From the NCBI GenBank assembly GCA_029548715.1, contig JAKPMW010000300.1, positions 1 to 8,035 of the forward strand: 8,035 nucleotides of DNA, in the 5' to 3' direction. The stretch is from Spirochaetota bacterium (lineage in GTDB: Bacteria > Spirochaetota > JAGLSM01 > JAKPMW01). Below the pieces are notes generated by a model. It was not told the DNA's origin. It saw only the letters and a list, made by a program, of their open reading frames with translations, and ran no database searches. Shown here piece by piece: positions 1-5,566 of the stretch (the stretch's first letter is position 1; each line of letters opens with the position of its first letter). Made by a program: the position numbers and the translations under genes.

Positions 1-1
1 C

Positions 2-823
2 AACCTTGGCTGGGCCGTGCGCCGGATGCTGGATGTGGTCCTGCGCGAATCCAATCCTGTCATGCAGGCTGCCCTTGCCCGCTCGGAAGCTGAGGCAATC
101 GCCGATGAGGATGCTGAATACTGCCGCCGGATGGGACAGCACGGACTGGCCCTGCTTGAGGGGATTGCCCGGAACAAGCAGGGCGGGAGCGTGAACATCC
201 TTACCCACTGCAACGCTGGCTGGCTGGCCTTTGTGGATTATGGAACAGCGCTCGCCCCCGTCTATGCGGCCCACGAAGCCGGGGTTCCCGTCCATGTCTG
301 GGTGGACGAGACCCGGCCGCGCAATCAGGGGGCTGCCCTGACCGCCTGGGAACTCGGCCAGCAGGGGGTTGCGCATACCCTGGTCCCCGACAATGCGGGC
401 GGCCACCTGATGCAGCACGGGATGGTTGACATTGTCCTGACCGGGTCCGACCGCGTGACCGCAGGGGGTGATGTGGCCAACAAGATCGGGACCTACCTCA
501 AGGCCCTGGCCGCCCGTGACTGCGGGATCCCCTGTTATGCAGTTTTTCCCTCCTCCACGATCGATTGGGAGATCGGGGACGGCCTTGCCGATATCGTCAT
601 CGAGGAGCGTTCCCCTGACGAGGTCAGCCATGTGAGCGGGATGGATGATGCGGACGGGAAGCTGCACACTGTCCGAATCTGTCCCCCCGAAACAAGGGCA
701 GCAAATTACGGATTTGATGTTACTCCGGCCCGGCTTGTCAGCGGTCTGATCACCGAACGGGGGATCTGTGCTGCATCAGCCGAGGGACTTGGTGGTCTCT
801 ATCCGGAGCAGAGGCGTGCCTGA
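2..823 (+). CDS. mtnA: S-methyl-5-thioribose-1-phosphate isomerase (5' end missing)
   Basis: MtnA converts methylthioribose-1-phosphate to methylthioribulose-1-phosphate in cytosolic salvage of 5'-methylthioadenosine; relatives also act on the 5-deoxyribose-1-phosphate analogue. The frame is open from base 2 and begins with NLGWAVRRM, matching the family's 'TAVNL.WA..RM' segment. The true start therefore lies upstream, and GTG at 17 is not the start. About 273 residues are present; full-length members have roughly 340-360, so about 75-85 N-terminal residues are missing. Visible signatures are ILTHCNAG with the catalytic cysteine codon at 209-211, DETRPRNQGA, and TGSDRVTAGGDVANKIGTY with the catalytic aspartate codon at 449-451. 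FPSSTIDWEIGDG and the C-terminal NYGFDVTPARLV are also typical. The family also resembles eIF2B alpha/beta/delta subunits, but both catalytic residues are present, so the isomerase call is firm. The stop overlaps the start of the downstream aldolase gene, which implies a shared operon. Confidence 0.95.
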   Translation, partial: NLGWAVRRMLDVVLRESNPVMQAALARSEAEAIADEDAEYCRRMGQHGLALLEGIARNKQGGSVNILTHCNAGWLAFVDYGTALAPVYAAHEAGVPVHVWVDETRPRNQGAALTAWELGQQGVAHTLVPDNAGGHLMQHGMVDIVLTGSDRVTAGGDVANKIGTYLKALAARDCGIPCYAVFPSSTIDWEIGDGLADIVIEERSPDEVSHVSGMDDADGKLHTVRICPPETRAANYGFDVTPARLVSGLITERGICAASAEGLGGLYPEQRRA

Positions 824-1406
824 CGAAGGGTATATCAAATTCCGCTGCCTGCACACCCCGGGGCCAGCCCCGGCCTGTGCAGGACTGGATGCCCTGATTC
901 GGATCCGCAACCGGCTGCACGGGCTGGGCCTGATCGGGGTCTTGCCGGACGGGATCGGGTTCGGGAACATCAGCCTGCGCACAGGTGACGGGTTTGTCAT
1001 CAGTGCCAGTGCTACCGGCCATATTGCGCTTGCCACGGCTGGCCATTTTTCCCTCGTCGAGCGCTGTGATATCGGGTCCAATACCGTCCGGTGTCGCGGA
1101 CCGCTGGCGGCATCCTCCGAGTCAATGACGCACTGGGCGGTCTATCAGGCCGCCCCCCTGATCCGCTCGGTGATCCATGTGCACGACCGGAGGATATGGA
1201 GCAGGATGCTGGAGAAAGGGGATCCCTGCACCGAGCCGGAGGCGGCCTTTGGGACACCCGAACTGGCACGCTCGGTCATGCGCCTCGCCCGGGGGCGCTC
1301 GTCGCTGATCCTTGCCATGCCGGGGCATGAGGATGGTGTCATGACCGGAGGAGAGACCACGGACGCGGCCCTCGAGTTGCTTCTCGGGTGTTTCAATCCG
1401 GGCTAA
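816..1406 (+). CDS. Class II aldolase/adducin family protein, probable partner of MtnA
   Basis: This is a 196-residue zinc-dependent class II aldolase/adducin-fold protein. I chose GTG at 816 because GGAG at 805-808 sits 7 bases upstream and the start overlaps the mtnA stop (GTGCCTGA). An in-frame GTG at 768 lies deeper inside mtnA and lacks that support. Visible features, numbered from 816, are the fold motif FGNISLR (49-55), the acidic residue E102 in SSESMTH, the zinc pair H121/H123 in VIHVHD and the third zinc ligand H171 in MPGHEDG. The E-to-H spacing of 19 equals that of E. coli fuculose aldolase (E73/H92). Next to mtnA, the likely substrate is methylthioribulose-1-phosphate or 5-deoxyribulose-1-phosphate. 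The reaction could be aldol cleavage to DHAP plus an aldehyde, as in the DHAP shunt, or dehydration, as in MtnB. The HVHD motif looks less like MtnB, which usually has HTHS-like sequence. The family call is strong; the reaction is inferred. Confidence 0.85.
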   Translation: MPDEGYIKFRCLHTPGPAPACAGLDALIRIRNRLHGLGLIGVLPDGIGFGNISLRTGDGFVISASATGHIALATAGHFSLVERCDIGSNTVRCRGPLAASSESMTHWAVYQAAPLIRSVIHVHDRRIWSRMLEKGDPCTEPEAAFGTPELARSVMRLARGRSSLILAMPGHEDGVMTGGETTDAALELLLGCFNPG

Positions 1407-1426
1407 ATATCACGAATTTGTAATCG

Positions 1427-1439
1427 GTATCCCGGATAC
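1427..1439. repeat. 13-base perfect inverted repeat (6+1+6)
   Basis: GTATCC (1427-1432) and GGATAC (1434-1439) form a perfect dyad around one central C, about 20 bases after the aldolase stop. It is not followed by a T-run, so it is not a terminator. It could be an operator half-site pair or chance. No known regulator is recognised. Confidence 0.3.
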
Positions 1440-1457
1440 GCATGACGAAAATGTAAT

Positions 1458-1480
1458 TCCGGCAGATCCAGCCGGATTTT
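1458..1480 (+). terminator. Possible weak intrinsic terminator of the mtnA-aldolase unit
   Basis: TCCGGC (1458-1463) pairs with GCCGGA (1471-1476) around a 7-base loop, and TTTT (1477-1480) follows. The stem is GC-rich but only 6 bp and the T-run is short. Its position about 50 bases after the aldolase stop and before ndk fits a terminator, but readthrough into ndk is plausible. Confidence 0.4.
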
Positions 1481-1515
1481 CAGCGCCTGCTGTGTTCCCC
1501 ATGAGTGCTTTTGTG

Positions 1516-1521
1516 TATTAT
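1516..1521 (+). promoter_or_regulatory. Possible -10 element for ndk
   Basis: TATTAT, preceded by TGTG, lies in the most AT-rich part of the gap upstream of ndk, 26 bases before its Shine-Dalgarno sequence. I see no convincing -35 hexamer at the usual distance, so the assignment is tentative. Confidence 0.3.
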
Positions 1522-1562
1522 TGGTGTCACACATTCATTGCAGATCAAGGAGATCATACCCC

Positions 1563-2081
1563 ATGGCAAACCGCGAATATACCCTCGTGATCCTCAAGCC
1601 GGACTGTATCGTCAAGTCACTGACCGGAAACATCATCAGCCGCCTTTCGGAGGCCAGGCTGCGCATCGTCGGGAGCAAGGTTGTCAGGGTCAGCCGCGAG
1701 CTGGCCGAAAAGCACTACGCCCATCTCAAGGAAAAGCCCTTCTTCAACGACCTGTTTGACTACTTCAGCGGCAAGATCTACGGTGAGGATTACGAGCGGG
1801 TCCTCGTCTTTGTCTACGAGGGCGAGGATGCCATCGGCCGCGTACGCCGGATTGCCGGTGCAACCAATCCCTTTGAAGCGGATCCCACCACCATTCGCGG
1901 GGCCTACGGCCGCATCAACCAGAAGGGCGTGATGGAAAACGTGATCCACAGCTCGGACTCCCCCGAGTCCGCCGAAAAGGAAATCAAAAACTGGTTCAAG
2001 CCGGACGAGATTGTCGAAGACATCTATCCGACCAAAAAGGTCAAGCTGGACGGCAGCGAAGCCCGGGTCTGGGCCGAGTGA
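1563..2081 (+). CDS. ndk: Nucleoside diphosphate kinase, long form
   Basis: Ndk transfers the gamma phosphate of ATP to nucleoside diphosphates through a phosphohistidine, balancing cytosolic NTP and dNTP pools. ATG at 1563 is preceded by AAGGAG at 1547-1552, a good Shine-Dalgarno with a 10-base spacer. An in-frame upstream start at 1521 is rejected because that ribosome binding site would lie inside the gene. Motifs are LKPD with K12, the GATNP segment, TIRG with R112, and NVIHSSDS with N126 and the catalytic H129. The protein has 172 residues against about 140-150 for typical bacterial Ndk. The extra length lies between the PFF..L..YFSG segment and the next beta strand (about residues 71-79), before the active-site histidine (about 118-124), and in a short C-terminal tail. 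The usual PGTIRG reads PTTIRG. All residues needed for catalysis appear present. It looks monocistronic, bounded by a possible terminator upstream and a clear one downstream. Confidence 0.97.
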   Translation: MANREYTLVILKPDCIVKSLTGNIISRLSEARLRIVGSKVVRVSRELAEKHYAHLKEKPFFNDLFDYFSGKIYGEDYERVLVFVYEGEDAIGRVRRIAGATNPFEADPTTIRGAYGRINQKGVMENVIHSSDSPESAEKEIKNWFKPDEIVEDIYPTKKVKLDGSEARVWAE

Positions 2082-2116
2082 GCTTGATTTGCTGACTGCG
2101 GGAGCATTTGCACAAC

Positions 2117-2150
2117 CCCGTCCGGTCCTCAGGGCATGGACGGGTTTTTT
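2117..2150 (+). terminator. Intrinsic terminator downstream of ndk
   Basis: CCCGTCC (2117-2123) pairs perfectly with GGACGGG (2138-2144) over 7 bp with a 14-base loop, immediately followed by six T residues (2145-2150). It starts 36 bases after the ndk stop. There is no matching T-run on the other strand, so it should act on ndk transcripts only. Confidence 0.8.
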
Positions 2151-2181
2151 GTATCACAACCAAAATCTCCTGTCCCGCCAA

Positions 2182-2200
2182 TAAGGCCGGACATGCCGGC
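2182..2200 (-). terminator. Weak hairpin after glgA
   Basis: Read on the minus strand, GCCGG (2200-2196) and CCGGC (2190-2186) form a 5-bp stem with a 5-base loop, followed by CTTATT. It lies just past the glgA stop. The stem is short and the T-run is interrupted, so termination here is only a possibility. Confidence 0.25.
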
Positions 2201-2222
2201 ATCCTTGCCCTGTGCAGGCCGG

Positions 2223-3743
2223 TCAGCGCGGCCAGCTGTCGTAGGCACGCTTGTTGGCGATAGCCTTTTCGTAGGCCGCGATGTATTCGGCTGTGCTCCG
2301 GTCCCACGAATAATCCTGCGACATGGCGGTGGTGATCATCCGGGCCATGTGGCCGGGGCGGTCCCACCAGGTCGAATTGGCCCAGCCGATGGTGTAGTAG
2401 AGCGAATCCACCGTGGGATGCCAGAATTTGAAGCCTGTCCCGTCTCCGCTGGCCTCGTTGTAGTTTTCAACGGTATCGTCCAGTCCCCCAGTGGCGTGCA
2501 CAATTGGCAGGGTCCCGTAGCGCAGGGAGTAGAGCTGGTTGAGACCGCAGGGCTCGTAGAGTGAGGGCATGACAAAAAAGTCTGCCCCGGCCTCGATCAG
2601 GTGCGAGAGAGCAACATTGTACCCGATGTGCGAACCGGCCCGGCCAGGGTAGCGGCCGGGCATCGAACCGAAGATATCCTGGAGCCAGGGATCACCCGAG
2701 CCGAGGATGACAAACTGGATGTTCATCTCGTTGAGGGCCCGCTCGATGGCCGGGGCCAGGAGGTGGTAGCCTTTTTGATCGACGAAGCGGCCAATGGCGG
2801 CAAAGAGGGGAACCCGGGGATTGACTTCGAGACCAAAGTGTTTTTGCAGGGCTTCCTTGCATTGGAGTTTGCCGGATAGGTCACTGGCGGAGAAGCGGGC
2901 CGGGATCTGCCGGTCATTTTCGGGTGACCAGTCCGAATAATCCACACCGTTCAAGATCCCGTAAAAACTGTTGCCCTTGTTGCTCAGGTACGGTGCGAGA
3001 CCAAAGCCGCCATGCGGGGTTGTTATTTCACGGGCATAGCCCGGGCTGACCGTGTTGACGAGGTCGGCAAACCAGATCCCGCCCTTGAGCAGGTTGATAT
3101 GGTCAAAGGTTTCGAAGGCGTCCGCGTGGAAGGTGTTCCAGCCCAGCCCGAGGTAGTCGAAGTGATGCTTGGGGTAGATGCCCTGATAGGCTGCGTTGTG
3201 GATGGTCAGCACCGAGGCCGCCTTGCCCAGAATGGGGTTGTCCCAAAACCATGTCTTGAGATAGGCGGCTGCGGCTGCCGATTGCCAGTCATGGACGTGG
3301 ACGATGTCGGGGGCAAAACCGGTGTCGACTGCCACCTGAAGTCCGGCCCGGGAGAGAAATCCGAAACGGCGCGGGTTGTCCAGATAGTCGTTCATGGCGG
3401 CATCGTGATAGAGACCATCACGCCCGAAAAATCCGTTGTGTTCGATAAAATACACGGTCACTCCATCGCCCATGTCCCTTGAGTAGACCATGCACCACTC
3501 AAGGGTTTCTCCCATCCAGACGCCCATTGAACCCAGGGCGACTTCGAGGCTGTAGCGGCCGGGGTCAATCGCGTAGTAGCGGGGGATGACGACCCGGACA
3601 TCGTGTCCGAGTCTGGCCAGCTCGTGCGGGAGGCTTCCCACGACATCAGCCAGGCCGCCTGTCTTCGCAAAGGGGACCATTTCGGAAGAAATCATGAGGA
3701 TGTTGTAGCGAGTCTGCTGCTGTTTCCGGGATTGTGCTGCCAT
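2223..3743 (-). CDS. glgA: Glycogen synthase, ADP-glucose type (GT5)
   Basis: GlgA extends alpha-1,4-glucan chains in the cytosol using ADP-glucose. The 506-residue product is close to the family's usual 475-500, with about 14 extra polar residues before the usual N-terminal strand (NILMISSEM). The N-terminal GT5 domain has KTGGLADV with the ADP-glucose-binding K27, HVHDW at 149-153 and TIHNAAYQG around 180-188. The C-terminal GT-B domain has IGRFVDQKG with R319 and K324, the catalytic EPCGLNQLY beginning at E397, and TGGLDDTV at 418-425. All known catalytic residues are in place. The ATG at 3743 is supported by a strong promoter about 40-70 bases upstream, although its Shine-Dalgarno is weak. 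It is convergent with ndk and divergent from the flavin reductase gene. No other glycogen gene (glgB, glgC, glgP) is in the window, so it appears to be transcribed alone. Confidence 0.97.
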   Translation of the reverse strand: MAAQSRKQQQTRYNILMISSEMVPFAKTGGLADVVGSLPHELARLGHDVRVVIPRYYAIDPGRYSLEVALGSMGVWMGETLEWCMVYSRDMGDGVTVYFIEHNGFFGRDGLYHDAAMNDYLDNPRRFGFLSRAGLQVAVDTGFAPDIVHVHDWQSAAAAAYLKTWFWDNPILGKAASVLTIHNAAYQGIYPKHHFDYLGLGWNTFHADAFETFDHINLLKGGIWFADLVNTVSPGYAREITTPHGGFGLAPYLSNKGNSFYGILNGVDYSDWSPENDRQIPARFSASDLSGKLQCKEALQKHFGLEVNPRVPLFAAIGRFVDQKGYHLLAPAIERALNEMNIQFVILGSGDPWLQDIFGSMPGRYPGRAGSHIGYNVALSHLIEAGADFFVMPSLYEPCGLNQLYSLRYGTLPIVHATGGLDDTVENYNEASGDGTGFKFWHPTVDSLYYTIGWANSTWWDRPGHMARMITTAMSQDYSWDRSTAEYIAAYEKAIANKRAYDSWPR

Positions 3744-3782
3744 GGAGTTCGCCTGCCTCTGCCGTTTCAGGAATATGGCCCC

Positions 3783-3812
3783 ATTCTACGCCGCTCTGGG
3801 TATACTTGTCAA
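3783..3812 (-). promoter_or_regulatory. Near-consensus sigma-70 promoter for glgA
   Basis: On the minus strand a perfect -35 TTGACA (3812-3807) is followed after 18 bases by TAGAAT (3788-3783), a 5/6 match to TATAAT. Transcription would begin near 3776, giving a leader of roughly 30 bases before the glgA ATG. This also argues that the divergent gap is non-coding and that the flavin reductase gene does not start as far upstream as 3742. Confidence 0.65.
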
Positions 3813-3818
3813 AGGATT

Positions 3819-3831
3819 AACGCCGGGCGTT
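3819..3831. repeat. 13-base perfect inverted repeat in the divergent gap
   Basis: AACGCC (3819-3824) and GGCGTT (3826-3831) form a perfect dyad around one G. ACGCCGG also recurs directly at 3820-3826 and 3833-3839. The dyad lies just upstream of the glgA -35 and just before the flavin reductase ribosome binding site, so an operator is possible. Chance is also possible in GC-rich DNA. Confidence 0.35.
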
Positions 3832-3852
3832 GACGCCGGTCAGGGAGACACG

Positions 3853-4446
3853 ATGGGGCACAAACTTGTCTGGCAGGGCGGTACGGTGCTGGGGCCCCTT
3901 CCGCTGGTTCTGGTCACGAGCCGTGGGCCTGATGGCCGTGCCAACCTGATGACGGCCGCCTGGTGCGGGATTGTCTGTACAAAGCCACCCATGCTTTCGG
4001 TCTCCATCCGCCCCGAACGCCTGACCGCCGAGTATGTTGACGCAAGCGGAGAATTTGGGCTGAATCTCGTCGCCGCGGATATGGTCCGGCAGGCGGACTG
4101 GTGTGGCGTCAAGTCGGGACGGGAGTATGACAAATTTGCCGAGTGCGGGCTGACGGCACTTCCCGCCTCGAAAATATCGGCCCCCTTGGTTGGAGAGAGC
4201 CCCCTCTCTCTTGAGTGTACCGTGCGTGAGCGACTGGTTTTGGGATCGCATATCCTGTACATCGCCGCCATCGAGGCTGTCCAGGTGGACGCGGATCTGG
4301 TGGATTCCAGCGGAGCCCTTGACATGGGCCGGGCCGGTCTGGCGGCATGGTGTCATGGGCAGTATCACTCGATTGGAGAGGACCTGGGGTATTTCGGCTT
4401 TTCAGTTCGCCGCCGGAGCCGGATCAGACGGGAGCGCCGGGTTTGA
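3853..4446 (+). CDS. Flavin reductase family protein (flavoredoxin-like, FMN-binding split barrel)
   Basis: This 197-residue protein resembles the flavin reductase/flavoredoxin family, which bind FMN on a split-barrel fold and pass electrons to flavin or redox partners in the cytosol. I chose ATG at 3853 because AGGGAG at 3842-3847 precedes it by 5 bases; starts further upstream would run through the glgA promoter. Recognisable segments are PLPLVLVTSR (15-24), NLMTAAWCG with a likely FMN-contact region (31-39), PPMLSVSIRPER (45-56), the EFGLNL strand (67-72), ADWCGVKSGREYDKF (81-95) and a late Y-H-S-I-G-E stretch near 171-176. Cysteines at 38, 42, 84, 98, 121 and 167 are present, with no obvious metal-binding pattern. 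The C-terminus is unusually arginine-rich (RRRSRIRRERR, 186-196). It lies 32 bases upstream of the phosphatase gene and may share its transcript. The electron partner cannot be inferred. Confidence 0.85.
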   Translation: MGHKLVWQGGTVLGPLPLVLVTSRGPDGRANLMTAAWCGIVCTKPPMLSVSIRPERLTAEYVDASGEFGLNLVAADMVRQADWCGVKSGREYDKFAECGLTALPASKISAPLVGESPLSLECTVRERLVLGSHILYIAAIEAVQVDADLVDSSGALDMGRAGLAAWCHGQYHSIGEDLGYFGFSVRRRSRIRRERRV

Positions 4447-4478
4447 CCGGACTTGCTCTCCGTGGGTAGATTTGCCCC

Positions 4479-5261
4479 ATGAATGAGATCATGAACGTCC
4501 TTGAAGAGGTGTTGCAGGGTGCTGGTGACATCCTGTATGAGGGGTACCGTACCAGGCTTGACACATGGACCAACAAGGGACGGGTTGACCTCGTGACCGA
4601 ATGGGACATGAAAAGTGAGCACTATATTCGCCAGACACTTGGCCGGCGCTGTCCCGGGCATGCGATTCTCGGCGAGGAGGGTGGCGGGTCCCTTGATTCG
4701 TCAGGGTACCTCTGGGTTGTTGATCCCCTTGACGGGACAACGAATTATGTTCACAAGCTCTCATATTTTTCGGTCTCCGTTGCCTGTCTCAGGGATGGTG
4801 TGACGGTGGCCGGCGGGGTCTATGCACCTGTTTCGGGTGAACTCTTTCTTGCCGAACGGGGGCAGGGTGCCCGCTGCAATGGAGAGCCGGTCAGGGTCTC
4901 CTCGGTCAGTGCCCTGCATGAGGCGCTCTTTGTGACCGGTTTTCCCTACGAGCGGGAAGGCCGGATCCCCATGCTCCAACGCATGGTTGGCAACGCCCTC
5001 TCGCATGTTCAGGGCATCCGCAGGATGGGTTCGGCGGCCCTTGACCTGTGCCATGTCGCCAGCGGGATTTTTGATATCTATATCGAGTTCGAGATCAAAC
5101 CCTGGGACATGGCAGCCGGGGTGCTTGTGCTGCAGGAAGCCGGCGGAACGGTCACCCGCTGCGACGGGGGTCCCCTGACCCTCGATGGCAGGCAGATTGT
5201 GGCCAGCAATGGTGTGCTGCACGCAGCCGCTCTGGACAATATTCTCAAGGGAGTCGTCTGA
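4479..5261 (+). CDS. Inositol monophosphatase family protein (SuhB-like)
   Basis: This 260-residue protein is a complete Mg2+-dependent sugar/inositol phosphatase of the IMPase superfamily, which hydrolyses myo-inositol-1-phosphate or related phosphate monoesters in the cytosol. The three metal-binding signatures are present: GEEGGG with E66/E67, DPLDGTTN at 82-89 with D82, D85 and T87, and KPWDMAAG at 207-214 with D210. The early DLVTEWD segment (37-43) and GSAALDLCHVASG (184-196) are also typical. Length is normal. The start is less certain: ATG at 4479 has only a poor GGGTAG-like sequence upstream, and an in-frame ATG at 4491 is an alternative. The stop overlaps the next start (TGATG at 5259-5263). 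Position before an O-antigen-ligase-type gene makes a sugar-phosphate substrate for surface glycans possible, but bacterial IMPases are promiscuous and the substrate is unknown. Confidence 0.93.
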   Translation: MNEIMNVLEEVLQGAGDILYEGYRTRLDTWTNKGRVDLVTEWDMKSEHYIRQTLGRRCPGHAILGEEGGGSLDSSGYLWVVDPLDGTTNYVHKLSYFSVSVACLRDGVTVAGGVYAPVSGELFLAERGQGARCNGEPVRVSSVSALHEALFVTGFPYEREGRIPMLQRMVGNALSHVQGIRRMGSAALDLCHVASGIFDIYIEFEIKPWDMAAGVLVLQEAGGTVTRCDGGPLTLDGRQIVASNGVLHAAALDNILKGVV

Positions 5262-5566
5262 TGTGGTGTCGCGCCTGTGGAGAAGAGATCCCTGTACACG
5301 GACGGGTTCCTTTTCGCGAACGCTGTCCAAAATGTGATGCGCCGTTGCATGCCTGTCTCAACTGCCGTTTCCATGATCCGGGCGCCTATAACCAGTGCCG
5401 CGAAAACAGGGCCGAACGCCAGGTTGACAAGCAGCGCGAAAACCGCTGTGAATACTTCGAGCCTGCTGCCAGACCCGGAGAGACGGGCCCCGCAGGAACC
5501 GGCGCGAAGGACAGGCAGGCTTTTGAGGCCCTTTTCGGAAAACCGCCAGCAGGGGAGGGCGTCTGA
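5261..5566 (+). CDS. Small cysteine-rich zinc-ribbon protein of unknown function
   Basis: This 101-residue soluble protein has two CxxC pairs near its N-terminus (C3/C6 and C22/C25), consistent with a zinc ribbon. A second cluster follows: C32/C35, H38, C46 and C63, which could bind a second metal. The middle is charged (NRAERQVDKQRENRCEYF, 49-66), then comes a Gly/Pro/Ala linker and a short helix-like end (AFEALFG). The spacing resembles small conserved hypothetical proteins I associate with Gram-negative anaerobes, but I cannot name the family. The start is well supported: AAGGGAG at 5247-5253 lies 7 bases upstream and ATG overlaps the phosphatase stop. Its own stop overlaps the start of the membrane protein. 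This tight coupling suggests a related role, but no function can be assigned. No signal peptide or membrane segment is visible. Confidence 0.8.
   Translation: MWCRACGEEIPVHGRVPFRERCPKCDAPLHACLNCRFHDPGAYNQCRENRAERQVDKQRENRCEYFEPAARPGETGPAGTGAKDRQAFEALFGKPPAGEGV

Noticed and set aside
768..815. An earlier GTG start for the aldolase
   Set aside because: It would add 16 residues read from inside mtnA without a good ribosome binding site; GTG at 816 has GGAG at the right spacing and an operon-style overlap.
2136..2564. A plus-strand open frame over the glgA 3' end
   Set aside because: It starts inside the ndk terminator hairpin and overlaps well-conserved glgA sequence on the opposite strand.
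3012..3482. A plus-strand open frame inside glgA
   Set aside because: It is antisense to conserved glycogen synthase motifs and has no recognisable domain.
3742..3852. An N-terminal extension of the flavin reductase starting at 3742
   Set aside because: It would run through the glgA promoter and overlap the glgA start codon, and the family homology begins after 3853, where there is a good ribosome binding site.
3817..4368. A minus-strand open frame opposite the flavin reductase
   Set aside because: The plus-strand frame shows clear family motifs and a Shine-Dalgarno sequence; the minus-strand translation has neither.
4761..5330. A minus-strand open frame opposite the phosphatase
   Set aside because: The phosphatase frame carries all metal-binding motifs; the antisense translation is unrecognisable.
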